DNA of 33,194 nucleotides from JAXGPP01 sp964436865 (GCA_964436865.1 CAYTFK010000039.1:1-33194); one strand, 5' to 3'. Counted from the stretch's first letter, positions 16,505 to 25,779 are shown. The notes: a model not told the origin generated them from the sequence alone. Program-made: numbers and translations.

Positions 16505-16915
16505 CACATGGCATGTCGACGTAACTTTGCCATACTTTTGAGGTACGTGTTGAAGTTCACTTGTGGAACCATTAATTTGAGGGGTTAAGTTTCTGTCAGT
16601 TCGAGGTGTTATTTCAGGCCGGCGGCCGGTGCATTTTGCGGGCTTCGCGCGACGGATGACATCGAGAAGCGGCTTCCGGGACCCGCCGACGCGGTTATGT
16701 ATACTAATGTGCGCCATGTGTGGCCTAAGTGGCAAGAGGAAAAATCGGCAGGGGCGGCTGTTTTTTGGCGTAGGTTGAATTGCCGCTCCTCGCGTACAAT
16801 GGGCCCCGCTATTGCCCGCCTGCAGGTTTCTTTTCCGGCGGGACTCGTCCAGCAAGCGATACGGATCGGCCAGGGGGGCCGGCCTGCAACCAGACCCGAA
16901 CTGACGTCGTGTACC

Positions 16916-18406
16916 ATGTACCGCCACGCGTTGTGCGTTTATCCCTACCCGCGCACGAGCAGTTCGATGACTTCCTTCCCGCCGCTGGGACTGGAATACA
17001 TCGCTGCCGCATTGAGGCCGTACGCCGAACGCCTTGAGCTGATCAACTTCCGGCACGAGCGGAAGCCCAGCACGCTGCCGTTTCTACGTCCGGAGACCGA
17101 CCTGGTCTGCTACTCGATCAACTGGCCGCGGAACCTGGAGCTCATTCGCGACGACATCAACGCCTTGCCTGCGGGCATCACGACGATTGTGGGGGGCCGG
17201 ACGGCCACGCAGGACCCGCAGGCCTGGCTCGACGCCTGCCCGAACATCGACGCGGTGGTATGCGGCGACGGCGAGCAGGCGATCGCGGAGATCGCCAGCG
17301 GCCGCCCGTGGTCGGAGATCGCCGGGCTCACCTACCGCGGCGCCGATGGCCGGATGATCCACAACGCACCCCGGGCCAACGCCCCGCTGAGCGACGACCT
17401 GCTGCCCGCACGCGACCTGCGGCGCAAGCCTTACTACCTCACGAGCAAGGGGATCAGCACGGGGATCAAGGTCGACATGATCGCCGGCTCGCGCGGCTGC
17501 CCGTTCCGCTGCAAGTTCTGCAGTTTCGCCGTAAACCCGTGGGGAGTCCGGCGGACTTGGGCGCCCCGCTCGGCCGAATCTATCACGCGCGAGATCGAAG
17601 AGTCTCCGGCCGATCTCATCATCTTCGTCGACGATGTATTCACCTACTTGCCCGACCGGGTGATGGAGATTTGCGATCTGCTCATCGCGAGGAAGGTCCG
17701 CAAACACTACATCGTCAACGCCCGGCTGGAACTGGCCGATCACCCGGAAGTGATCCGGAAGATGGAAGAGGCGGGCTTCATCGGCCTCTTGCTGGGGGTT
17801 GAATCGGCGCAGGACGCGACGCTCAAGTCGATGGGCAAGGGGTTCAACGTCGCGCAGATCCGCAAGCGGTTTGAAGTTCTCCGCCAGACGAAGATGGTGC
17901 TCAACGCCTACTTCATCGTGGGGAACATCGGCGAGACGGAAGAGCAGATGCTCGAGATCGCACCCTTTGCCCGGTCGCTGGGGGTGGACCTGATCCACGT
18001 TTCGCGGCTGCGGAACGAACCGTATTCGGGTTTGAGCGAACTGGTGCAGCGGACACCCGGTTACCACATTGACGAGGAGGGTTTTGTCTACAGCGACGCC
18101 TGCTCGGCGCGGAAGATCGCCCAGCTTCGCAAGCAGATCGACCGCCGCTTCCACACGCCGCTCCACGTTGCCGGCGTGGTGCTCAAGATCGCCCGCGCGA
18201 TGCACTGGCAGGTGCGGATGAAGGCGCTGGCGACGATTCCGGTGTTTCTCGTCAAGCTCTTGGCCACCCAGGCCGTGCACCGGGTTCACAAGTGGCTCGA
18301 CCGGTCGAAGACCGGATCGCCGCCGGTCACGCATCCTAAAGCGCTCATCGCGCCCGTTGACGGCGGAAAGCCCCGCGACGCCACCACGCGGCGGTCGGCC
18401 GCCTGA
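16916..18406 (+). CDS. B12-binding-domain-type radical SAM protein
   Basis: ATG 16916 is chosen because MYRHALCVYPYPRTSSSM begins a cobalamin-binding-like fold; the frame opens earlier but with implausible residues. The 496-residue protein has an N-terminal part (about 1-150) with PPLGLEYIAAALR, TTIVGGRTAT and VVCGDGEQAI, typical of the Rossmann-like domain in B12-dependent radical SAM enzymes. The core follows with CPFRCKFC (Cys195, 199, 202), the CxxxCxxC motif that binds the 4Fe-4S cluster. ADLIIFVDDVFTY and GFIGLLLGVESAQD are standard barrel strands. Family members methylate or rearrange unactivated carbons, for example in hopanoid, bacteriochlorophyll and antibiotic synthesis. The DxHxxG cobalamin motif is not evident, so B12 dependence is uncertain. 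It stands alone, and no product can be assigned. Confidence 0.85.
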   Translation: MYRHALCVYPYPRTSSSMTSFPPLGLEYIAAALRPYAERLELINFRHERKPSTLPFLRPETDLVCYSINWPRNLELIRDDINALPAGITTIVGGRTATQDPQAWLDACPNIDAVVCGDGEQAIAEIASGRPWSEIAGLTYRGADGRMIHNAPRANAPLSDDLLPARDLRRKPYYLTSKGISTGIKVDMIAGSRGCPFRCKFCSFAVNPWGVRRTWAPRSAESITREIEESPADLIIFVDDVFTYLPDRVMEICDLLIARKVRKHYIVNARLELADHPEVIRKMEEAGFIGLLLGVESAQDATLKSMGKGFNVAQIRKRFEVLRQTKMVLNAYFIVGNIGETEEQMLEIAPFARSLGVDLIHVSRLRNEPYSGLSELVQRTPGYHIDEEGFVYSDACSARKIAQLRKQIDRRFHTPLHVAGVVLKIARAMHWQVRMKALATIPVFLVKLLATQAVHRVHKWLDRSKTGSPPVTHPKALIAPVDGGKPRDATTRRSAA

Positions 18407-18789
18407 CGGCCGCGCGGAGCGCCTCTCGCGAGGGGTCGCGGTGTCTCCCCAATCGCGCGAATGTTTATTTCCCTTTGTCGATTGGGCAGCGGGGCCGATT
18501 TTCGGGTATTCTGGAGGGGCGGGACTCAGGGAGGGGCCGGCAATCCGAGAGTCCCTGCAGAGAACAGGGAAGCGGCGCCGGAGGCGGCAAGGCGACCGGC
18601 AGGAACGAAACTGCCGGCCGAGGGGCGCAGAATCGTATTCCGTCCGGGACGGATTACCGACCCGTTCTGCTGGCAACTTCGCTTCCGCCGCACGCGGCGA
18701 GGAATAAACCACAGGGCGTGGGAGGTGGAATCGGGGGAGGGAGACGGGAGTGGCGCGGCGGGGCATGTGGTGAAAATACTGCAAGAGAG
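18407..18789 (+). other. Hairpin-rich leader region before the sulfatase
   Basis: The 383 bases between the radical SAM stop and the sulfatase start carry several inverted repeats. GGGACTC/GAGTCCC is at 18521-18555. TCCCTG/CAGGGA is at 18552-18570 and shares four bases with the first, so the two compete. CCGGCAG/CTGCCGG with an 8-base loop is at 18596-18617, and TCCGTC/GACGGA with a 3-base loop at 18639-18653. I saw no convincing promoter boxes and no known riboswitch motif. An open frame through the region lacks protein-like features. Confidence 0.45.
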
Positions 18790-20805
18790 ATGAATGTTAT
18801 GAGGGCGAGAATGGCCTGGGTGGCGGTGCTGTGGTTCGTGGCCGGCGGGATGTGCGCGGGGGCCGAGGGAGAGGCGGCGCCGAGGCGGCCGAACATCATC
18901 CTGTTCCTCGTGGACGACATGGGATGGATGGACTGCGGGGCGTACGGCTCGAAGTACTACGAGACGCCGAACATGGACCGGTTTGCGACCGAGGCGATGC
19001 GGTTTACCGACGCCTACGCACAGCCGCTGTGTTCGCCGACGCGGGCGTCGATCCTGTCGGGCCAGTATTCCGCGCGGCACGGCGTGACCAGCGCCACCGG
19101 GCACATGGCGCCGCAGCCGCCGGGGCATGTCTTTCTGCCTGAAAAGGGGCCGCCCGGCGTGCCATTGCTGTTGCCGGAGAGCAAGAATTACCTTGAGCCC
19201 TCGCAGTACACGCTGGCGGAGGCGCTCCGCGATGCGGGGTACCGAACGGGGCACTTCGGCAAATGGCATCTGGGCACTACCCGGCCGCACTGGCCGGAGG
19301 AGCAGGGTTTCGAGGTAGCCTTTCACTGCCATCCCGATCCGGGGCCGCCGGGCAACTATTTCTCGCCGTATGGCGTGGTTGCCGAGGGGACGCCGGGCGG
19401 CAAGCTTCGGGTCGGCACGATCACCGATGGTCCACCGGGCGAATACATCACCGACCGGGTGACGGACGAAGCGATCAAGTTCATCGAGAGCAACAGCAAG
19501 CGGCCGTTCTTTGTGAATCTCTGGCATTACGGCGTTCACGGTCCGTGGGGGCACAAGGAAGCTTACACTGCCGAGTTTGCCAAAAAGACCGATCCCACGG
19601 GCCGGCAAGGCAACCCGATCATGGCCTCGATGCTCAAGAGCATCGACGAGAGCCTCGGCCGCGTGCTCGAAAAGCTGGAAGAACTGGGTCTGGCGAAGGA
19701 CACGATCGTGATCTTTGCTTCCGACAACGGCGGCAATACTCACAGCAATACGGCGGAGGATGCGAAGGCACTGCGGCGGAAGGCCGACGACCCGTTGCTG
19801 CGTGATTGGCGAAAGTGGGCGGGGACTCAGCCGCCGACGAACAACGCGCCGCTACGCAGCGGGAAGGGGCGGCTGTATGAAGGGGGAGTCCGCGTGCCGC
19901 TCATGGTCCGCTGGCCGGGCCGGATCGCCGCCGGCACGAGCAGCGATGCGATCGTCGGGTGCATTGATCTGTATCCGACGATCGTCGACCTGGCGGGGCT
20001 GGGCATGCCGCCTGCGCAGAAGGTGGACGGGGTGTCGCTGGCCCCGATCCTGCGCGGCGAGGCCCCGTCGGTGCGGGATACGTATTTCATCTGGTTCCCG
20101 CACCTGGTGCCGGGCGTTGCAGTGCGTCAGGGCGACTGGAAGCTGATCCGCCGGTTTCAGGAGCGTCCGGGAGAATATGAGGGGCTGCACGAATTGTTCA
20201 ATCTCAAAGAGGACCTGGGGGAGACGACGAACCTGGCGGCGAAGATGCCCGAGAAGGTGAAGGAGTTGGACGCGCTGATCGATGCGTTTGTGGAAGATAC
20301 GGGAGCGGTCTACCCGAAGCCGAATCCGGACTACCGACCGGGCGCGGCGGCGGCGAAACCGGCTGGCGATGGGCTGGGCGGCTTGGCGCAGGGGATTGTG
20401 CCGCGATTCTGCACGGCAACGGTGGCAGCGGGGGCACTGCGCGTGGAGGCCGACGGGCGGACGCCATTTCTGGGCATTTCGCAAGTCAGGCGCGCCGGGC
20501 CGCTTGTGCTCAAGCTGCGAGCCCGCAGTGCGGCGGGAGGGCCGGGCAAGGTGCAGTGGAAGACCGCAGCGCAGGAGGTCTTTCCCGACGCGGGACAGAC
20601 GGTGGAGTTTGCGATTCCGGCGGGGGGCGACTGGCACGACATGAGCGTAGTGCTACCGATCGAGGGGCAGGCGGGGATTGTGCGAGTCTACCTGCCCGCG
20701 CGCGAGGCGCCCGTGGAGATCGATTCCATCCAGTTCCTTCCGGCCCAAGGGGGCGAGCCGGTGAGGGCGTGGGAATTTGGAGGGGTCGCCGGGAGCGAGT
20801 TGTGA
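18790..20805 (+). CDS. Secreted arylsulfatase-type sulfatase
   Basis: This 671-residue protein starts at ATG 18790. ATG 18799 is an equally possible start, since AAGAGAG is better spaced from it. A signal peptide covers about 1-24 (MAWVAVLWFVAGGMCAGAE). NIILFLVDDMGWMDCGAYG supplies the metal-binding Asp pair. CSPTRASILSG holds Cys81 of the C-x-P-x-R motif, which is converted to formylglycine by the modifying enzyme. GKWHLG and IVIFASDNGG are further S1-family sulfatase marks. After about residue 520 there is an extra beta-rich domain, possibly carbohydrate-binding, ending in VRAWEFGG. Sulfatases of this type remove sulfate esters from polysaccharides, and Planctomycetes encode many. It is followed 65 bases later by a GH5-like gene, probably in one transcript. 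Substrate position is unknown. Confidence 0.93.
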   Translation: MNVMRARMAWVAVLWFVAGGMCAGAEGEAAPRRPNIILFLVDDMGWMDCGAYGSKYYETPNMDRFATEAMRFTDAYAQPLCSPTRASILSGQYSARHGVTSATGHMAPQPPGHVFLPEKGPPGVPLLLPESKNYLEPSQYTLAEALRDAGYRTGHFGKWHLGTTRPHWPEEQGFEVAFHCHPDPGPPGNYFSPYGVVAEGTPGGKLRVGTITDGPPGEYITDRVTDEAIKFIESNSKRPFFVNLWHYGVHGPWGHKEAYTAEFAKKTDPTGRQGNPIMASMLKSIDESLGRVLEKLEELGLAKDTIVIFASDNGGNTHSNTAEDAKALRRKADDPLLRDWRKWAGTQPPTNNAPLRSGKGRLYEGGVRVPLMVRWPGRIAAGTSSDAIVGCIDLYPTIVDLAGLGMPPAQKVDGVSLAPILRGEAPSVRDTYFIWFPHLVPGVAVRQGDWKLIRRFQERPGEYEGLHELFNLKEDLGETTNLAAKMPEKVKELDALIDAFVEDTGAVYPKPNPDYRPGAAAAKPAGDGLGGLAQGIVPRFCTATVAAGALRVEADGRTPFLGISQVRRAGPLVLKLRARSAAGGPGKVQWKTAAQEVFPDAGQTVEFAIPAGGDWHDMSVVLPIEGQAGIVRVYLPAREAPVEIDSIQFLPAQGGEPVRAWEFGGVAGSEL

Positions 20806-20870
20806 AGCGGCAGCACATCGTTCACCGATGAGGCCGCGCGGTGGTTCGCGAAAGAAGAGTAGAGCGCGCC

Positions 20871-21929
20871 ATGAACGACCCGAGCATGATCACGCGCCGC
20901 GCCGCGCTCAAGGCGCTGTCGGCCACGGCGGCCTCGCTGGCTGGAGTTGGCGGGCTGCATGCGGAAACGACGCCCGCGGCGAAACCGACGTTGCATGCCT
21001 ATGACGACTATGGCTGGCTGCGAGGGTTCAGCGTCGTGCCTTCATGGGGGGCAAGGATCGAAGAAGCCTGGTGGTCTTACGACGGCGGGCGGTTCCGCGA
21101 GGAGGTGGCGCTGGCGCGGCAGGTGCATGCCAACTGCATCCGGCTCTGGATCGAGTTCACGGCGTGGATGGCCGATCCGGAGAAAGTGACGAAGAGCTTT
21201 CTGGACGCGGTTGCGGCGATCGGCGAGTGCGGAATGAAGACGATGCCGTGCCTGTTCAACCGCTGGCACGACACGCGGTTCGACTACGGCGGCACGTATG
21301 CGGAGACGCTGCTGCGTGACTGGACGCCGCAGGTCGAGTACGTTCGCGCCCTGGTGGCGCCGCTGGCGAGCGACGATCGCGTGCTCATCTGGGATTTGTG
21401 CAACGAACCGCAGGCGCACGATCAGGACTCCGACGTGAATCGGCGCGAGTTGGCCTGGCTCACTCTCGTCGCGGAGACGGTGCGCGGCTGCGGCGCGAAG
21501 CAGCCGATCACGATCGGCACGATGAACGGCGCGAATATCGAGATCTTTGCGCCGCTGGTGGACGTGCTCTGCGCGCACCCGTATGTCCACACGCGCGAGG
21601 CGCTCGACGGGCTGATCGCCGGCTACCACGCGATGCGGAAATCGCACGCGAAACCGCTTCTGGTCAACGAGTGCATACCCGGCAGCCTGAACGACGGGGT
21701 GCGGGCCGAGGTGGCGCGATTCTACACGGAATCGCTTTCGGTTGCGGGTTTCGGCTGGATGGGCTGGGCGCTCCGCGAGGGGAAGGCGATCTCGACGCGC
21801 CGCGACCGCTACGACGGCAACGGCATCAATGGCGAGGGGTTCCATCCGTTCTTCACCGCGAAGGGCGAATTGCGGGGCGGTCTGGAGTTCCTCACGGCGC
21901 GGCCGGAGCGGCCCGCGCCGTGGGAATAA
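20871..21929 (+). CDS. Tat-exported GH5-like glycoside hydrolase
   Basis: The 352-residue protein starts at ATG 20871; a GTG at 20841 is possible but adds unlikely residues, and ATG 20886 is a further option. The N-terminus ITRRAALKALSATAASLAG is a twin-arginine signal. The barrel shows the clan GH-A layout. RLWIEF is near residue 91. VLIWDLCNEP ends with Glu179 after Asn, the expected acid/base. LLVNECIPG carries Glu267, the expected nucleophile. This N-E-P and strand-7 Glu pair is what GH5 and GH39-like retaining glycosidases use. WMGWALREGK late in the protein is typical of the final strand. Cellulase, mannanase or other specificity cannot be told by eye. It follows the sulfatase, suggesting combined action on a sulfated glycan, and is convergent with the next gene. 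Confidence 0.82.
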   Translation: MNDPSMITRRAALKALSATAASLAGVGGLHAETTPAAKPTLHAYDDYGWLRGFSVVPSWGARIEEAWWSYDGGRFREEVALARQVHANCIRLWIEFTAWMADPEKVTKSFLDAVAAIGECGMKTMPCLFNRWHDTRFDYGGTYAETLLRDWTPQVEYVRALVAPLASDDRVLIWDLCNEPQAHDQDSDVNRRELAWLTLVAETVRGCGAKQPITIGTMNGANIEIFAPLVDVLCAHPYVHTREALDGLIAGYHAMRKSHAKPLLVNECIPGSLNDGVRAEVARFYTESLSVAGFGWMGWALREGKAISTRRDRYDGNGINGEGFHPFFTAKGELRGGLEFLTARPERPAPWE

Positions 21930-21951
21930 CCTATGCCAGCGGCACCGAGTG

Positions 21952-24222
21952 TCAATCGCCAAATATCGCGGGCGCCGCTTGTGCAGCAGGGCGCCACTGG
22001 CGGGCGATGTGGATGTCGCCAGCGACCTTCTCCTTGAGCGCGTTGAGGTCGACGTAGCCGACGCGGGTGAGCAGTTGCGGCCGGTATTGCCGGGTGGCCA
22101 CGGCAGCGTATTGCTTCCAGTGGTCGAGGGCAGTCTCGAGATGGCGAACCGCCGCCTGCTGATGCTCCATCTTGCCCGTGCGGTCGTAGAGCGCCAGTTC
22201 GACTGCGCCGAGGATCTTGGATGCGTAGTAGTCGCCGAGATGGGCCATTGCCGTGATATCGCCGAGCGTGAGCCGCAGTTCTTTGCCAGCGGGTGTGCCG
22301 AGTTGGGCCACGAGTCGCCGGGCGGCGGCGGCACGGGCCTGGAGTTCGGCGGCGACGGCCGGGGGCGTCATGCCCTCGGGATCGCGTCCGGCCAGGAGCG
22401 CGTCGCGATAGTCGCGGATATTGACGATGCCGCTGGCGGGCATCGTCTGGCCCTCAATGAAGTGCTTCACCGTGTAGAATCCCTTGTGCCGCGGGTGGCT
22501 CAAGCAGGCCTCGGGGAACCATTTCAAGTCGATGTCCTGCCAGTGGAAGCGAGTGACCAGCGGGATGATCCGCGATGACTCGCACCAGGCCTCAAAGAGC
22601 GTCTGGGCGGAGACCTCGGGAAACCGTGTGGCGAGCGTCCGTTCAAAGTGCTCGTTGGGGATGGTCGGATCATAGCTCAGCCGGCCCCAGAGCATGAAGC
22701 TGTACCATTGCTTGCTGATGACCAGTTCGCGCGGCGTTTCGGGCTCGGTGCTGAGGAATTCGCGGCCCCAGATGTAGCCGTCGGGGCCCATATAGTAGCC
22801 GGCCATTTGCTCGGGGCCCGGCAGGTTGCGGACAAACGCACGGGCGTAGTCGGGATCGCCCCAGCGGAAGCTGTAGATGTCGTCGTTGCGAACCGTCATC
22901 CACATCCGCAGGTGCGAGGGGAGTTCGTCGAGCGCCTGGCGGGCGAAGGGGGGCGCGGGGGAAGAGTACATGTGGGCGATCGCGTACTTGAAGCTCAGAT
23001 CGAACGTGTCGGGGTAGTCTTTCCACGCGGAGAGGATCTCGCCCAGGTTCGTCTGGTGGTAGCGATGGATGAGGCGGACGTGCCGATCGGGCTGGACCTT
23101 CCTGGCATCGCGAATTCCCTCGCCATAGGCCTGCCAGAGCCATTTCTCCTTGGAGTATTCGTCCTTGCGGGCCTGCATCTGCTCGCCGGCGGTGATGCCG
23201 AGGCCGGCGAGCAGCGGATAGGTGAGGACCATCTCGCGCACGCTCTTGCGAAAGTAGTCGAGCGTGACGGGGTTGTCCTGCGCGGTGGTGATGCCGTACT
23301 TCCCCTCGGCACCCCAGACGAAGATGTTCCAGGTGAAGAAGTAGACCTCGATGCCGCGATCGTGAGCGTGCTGCATCACGCCGCGCCAGAAGGCGATCTT
23401 CTCGTCGATCGTCATTCGCCTGACCGTCTCCAGATCGGCGAGCATCGGGGGCCGGACCATGTCGCTGCCGGTGAAGTCGAAGGTTTCGTCGAACTTCGCC
23501 CGGGTGCGCATCACGTCGTCGAGGGCCACATCGGGATACTCGGGGACCTTGACCAGCGAGGGGAAAGGGTGGAGGTTCCAGAGTGTGAGCACGTTGAAGC
23601 GGTGACGGGCCATCTCGTCGAGGAACTGTCGCCAGAAATCGATGCTCCACATTTCAGGGATGTTGTGCTGGGCAGCGTCGCCGGAGTCGGAATAGCTGGG
23701 CGTGCGGGCATCGAGCGGGATGTTGAATTTGATGCCGCGGCGGGCGATGAACGGAGAGCGATCGGCGTCGGCCAGTTGATCGAGCGACCCCTGCCGCACG
23801 GCTTCGGCCAGATCGAGGCCGCCATACATCGCGCCGGCCGGATCGGCGCCGAGCACAACGTACGTTCGCCGCGGACCGTCGCCGGCGATGCGGAGGGCGT
23901 AGGCTTGCGGCGATTGCGCGCGCAGGCTGCGCAAACCCAAGCGGGCGGCAATGCGGCGGGACTCCTCGGGGCCGGCCGCGAGAATGAATGAAAGGCTCTC
24001 GGCGGCCGCGGCCGGCTGGTCGAGATTTCTATCGACGGACGGTCTGTCCATGGCCGCCAGGGCCTCGCGTATTTCGGCTGCGGCGAAGCTTACCGCGGGC
24101 TCGGCAGGGTCGAAGCAGATGCCCGCGGGAGCGGCGCTCGCCGCCGTATCACCCGCCGCAAGCAGCGGCCACCAGAGGCAACCTGAAGCAAAAGCCAATA
24201 CGGCGAGGAAACGGCTCATCAT
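21952..24222 (-). CDS. Secreted GH20/GH67-like glycoside hydrolase, family uncertain
   Basis: This 756-residue protein begins with a signal peptide (MMSRFLAVLAFASGCLWWPLLAAG), with CGGGAG upstream on its strand. Residues about 30-160 resemble the small alpha/beta domain that precedes the barrel in GH20, GH67, GH84 and GH115 enzymes, ending VVLGADPAGAMYGGLDLAEAV. The barrel follows with ARRGIKFNIPLDART, a long central section containing RHRFNVLTLWNLHPF and VYFFTWNIFVWGAEG, and GLGITAGEQM. The C-terminal quarter is helical. The layout is closest to alpha-glucuronidase-like proteins (GH67/GH115 style), but I cannot place catalytic residues with confidence. Activity on a uronic-acid or hexosamine glycan is therefore inference. 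It ends 22 bases from the GH5-like gene stop, on the opposite strand. Confidence 0.7.
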   Translation of the reverse strand: MMSRFLAVLAFASGCLWWPLLAAGDTAASAAPAGICFDPAEPAVSFAAAEIREALAAMDRPSVDRNLDQPAAAAESLSFILAAGPEESRRIAARLGLRSLRAQSPQAYALRIAGDGPRRTYVVLGADPAGAMYGGLDLAEAVRQGSLDQLADADRSPFIARRGIKFNIPLDARTPSYSDSGDAAQHNIPEMWSIDFWRQFLDEMARHRFNVLTLWNLHPFPSLVKVPEYPDVALDDVMRTRAKFDETFDFTGSDMVRPPMLADLETVRRMTIDEKIAFWRGVMQHAHDRGIEVYFFTWNIFVWGAEGKYGITTAQDNPVTLDYFRKSVREMVLTYPLLAGLGITAGEQMQARKDEYSKEKWLWQAYGEGIRDARKVQPDRHVRLIHRYHQTNLGEILSAWKDYPDTFDLSFKYAIAHMYSSPAPPFARQALDELPSHLRMWMTVRNDDIYSFRWGDPDYARAFVRNLPGPEQMAGYYMGPDGYIWGREFLSTEPETPRELVISKQWYSFMLWGRLSYDPTIPNEHFERTLATRFPEVSAQTLFEAWCESSRIIPLVTRFHWQDIDLKWFPEACLSHPRHKGFYTVKHFIEGQTMPASGIVNIRDYRDALLAGRDPEGMTPPAVAAELQARAAAARRLVAQLGTPAGKELRLTLGDITAMAHLGDYYASKILGAVELALYDRTGKMEHQQAAVRHLETALDHWKQYAAVATRQYRPQLLTRVGYVDLNALKEKVAGDIHIARQWRPAAQAAPAIFGD

Positions 24223-24507
24223 GGGTCAACTCCCGAGGTCTCGCGTCAATCAGGGACTCGGCCGGTCATTTTAGTGATGTTTGAATTGAAAGCGAACCAT
24301 GGCGATTGTTGACCGGCAGTTCTGCAGCGGGGCGTTGGAGGGGCGAGCGGCGGGCAAGAAGCGGTCGGGATAGGAGCGGTCATGCCTCATCCTGCCTCCC
24401 AGGCCTCGCGAGCCGTTTTGCCCTCGGACTGCACTTGCTTCTCAAGCCGTGTATCATAGAAGCCACGCCAATCGTTACGTAGGCACCTTGAACAAGCGAG
24501 TGGGACC

Positions 24508-25779
24508 ATGAAGCAGTCGGCAGGCTGTGCTGCAACAGACAGTGTGGGAGTATCCAGCCCTTGCTCCATCGAGCAGGATGCCCATCGGCTCCTTGGCAGA
24601 GAGGTTCATGCGCGATGGTCGACCGGGAACTCTGCCGGCGCGGCGCGAACTGCCGTCGTTTCCGCCATCCTCCTCTTGGGAGCAGCCGTTGCCAGCGGGC
24701 AGGTTCCCGACTTCTACAGGAATATGGACACGGATGGCAACGGGAAGATATCGCGGGCGGAATTCCCCGCCGGCGACGCACTATTCACAGCTATCGACGC
24801 CAATAGAGACGGCTTGATCGAGGCGGCGGAAGGCAATGCCTTCTGGAGAGCGCTGCGGGGCCAGAAGGGCGTCCAGAAAAAGGCGCCAGCCAAAGGCAAC
24901 GTCACGGGGGCTGTCGCGGCGGTTCCCGACGATATCGAAGTGCAAAGCGACATCGTGTACAAGACGGTGGAGGGGCAAGCCGTCAAGCTGGACCTGTATG
25001 GGTTGAAAGGACATCGCTACGCGCAAGCCCCCCTGGTCGTGTTCTTTCACGGCGGTGGATACGTCGGCGGCGACAAACAGGGCGCCCTGGACCGCGGTGC
25101 AGAGATCTTCTTCCCCCTGCTCCGAGAGCACGGCTACCGCATGGCTTCGGTCAATTATCGGTTGTGCGCCGTCGCGGGCGCGAAGCTTGTCGACTGTTCC
25201 ACCGACAGCAAGGACGCCTTGCGGTTTCTCGTGAAGAACCGCGAGGCGTACGGCATCGATCCGGACCGCATTGCGACGATGGGCACGTCGGCCGGCGGCA
25301 GCCTTGCTCTACTGCAAGCGCTGACGAACCAGGACGACCTGCCGGGTGATCCGCGGTTGGCGGGCTATGAAGCGCGCGCTCGGTGCGCCGTTGCCTGGTT
25401 CGGACCGACGGATTTCACCGCGACGGAATCGTGGGCGGGACTCAGCCCTTTGAAGGTCGCGATCCAGATGCCAATCCTTTTCAGGGTCGGGCCGGCGGTC
25501 AATCTCCACGAATACGAGATCGTCAGCCCGGTCTGGTACATGAAGCACAATGGCTTGAAACCGCCGATGCTGCTGGTGCATGGCGAGCGCGACAGCACTA
25601 CACCGATGCAGCAGTCGGCATGGATGGACGAAGAGGCCCGGAAGCTGGGAGTTCCCCTCACGTTCGTTCGAGTGAGAAACGCTGAACACGGTTTCCGGGA
25701 AGCAGGCGGCCCAATTTCGCCGAGCCGGAAGGAGATCAACCAGCTCACGCTGAACTTCCTTGTGGAAAACAACCAGTGA
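24508..25779 (+). CDS. EF-hand/alpha-beta hydrolase fusion, secreted esterase-like
   Basis: This 423-residue protein is read from ATG 24508. An unusual ~46-residue stretch precedes a hydrophobic signal-like core (TAVVSAILLLGAAVASGQ, about 48-65); no later in-frame ATG or GTG gives a shorter start, so the true start is uncertain. Two canonical calcium loops follow: DTDGNGKISRAE (74-85) and DANRDGLIEAAE (97-108), a paired EF-hand. From about residue 145 comes a BD-FAE-like hydrolase with VVFFHGGGYVGG (oxyanion loop), GTSAGGSL (Ser261), VHGERDSTTP (acid) and NAEHGF (His). All triad residues are visible. Exported EF-hand-hydrolase fusions are a combination I associate with Planctomycetes. Calcium-dependent binding or stability is plausible. 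It precedes another esterase by 72 bases and may be co-transcribed with it. Confidence 0.85.
   Translation: MKQSAGCAATDSVGVSSPCSIEQDAHRLLGREVHARWSTGNSAGAARTAVVSAILLLGAAVASGQVPDFYRNMDTDGNGKISRAEFPAGDALFTAIDANRDGLIEAAEGNAFWRALRGQKGVQKKAPAKGNVTGAVAAVPDDIEVQSDIVYKTVEGQAVKLDLYGLKGHRYAQAPLVVFFHGGGYVGGDKQGALDRGAEIFFPLLREHGYRMASVNYRLCAVAGAKLVDCSTDSKDALRFLVKNREAYGIDPDRIATMGTSAGGSLALLQALTNQDDLPGDPRLAGYEARARCAVAWFGPTDFTATESWAGLSPLKVAIQMPILFRVGPAVNLHEYEIVSPVWYMKHNGLKPPMLLVHGERDSTTPMQQSAWMDEEARKLGVPLTFVRVRNAEHGFREAGGPISPSRKEINQLTLNFLVENNQ

Larger units (their letters stand above)
16162..16915. other. Long divergent intergenic region
   Basis: This 754-base stretch separates the leftward esterase from the rightward radical SAM gene. 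It holds a hairpin repeat copy (16229-16273), a CCGCCGG/CCGGCGG hairpin with a 5-base loop (16326-16344), and a LacI-type palindrome (16491-16504). A -10-like TACAAT lies at 16795-16800, upstream of the radical SAM start; its -35 partner is poorly spaced. The part from about 16440 to 16620 is relatively AT-rich, consistent with promoters. No gene was supported here. Confidence 0.5.

Noticed and set aside
17084..18784. 566-codon open frame on the minus strand across the radical SAM gene
   Set aside because: It lies opposite a gene with a clear iron-sulfur cluster motif, and its residues are low-complexity Arg/Pro/Asp-rich with no domain.
18475..18789. N-terminal extension of the sulfatase
   Set aside because: The region is a hairpin-rich leader and its translation is Gly/Arg-rich. 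The signal peptide starts only at about 18799.
22648..23991. Plus-strand open frame within the GH20/67-like gene
   Set aside because: Its Val/Gly/Glu-rich translation mirrors the codon bias of the real gene on the opposite strand.
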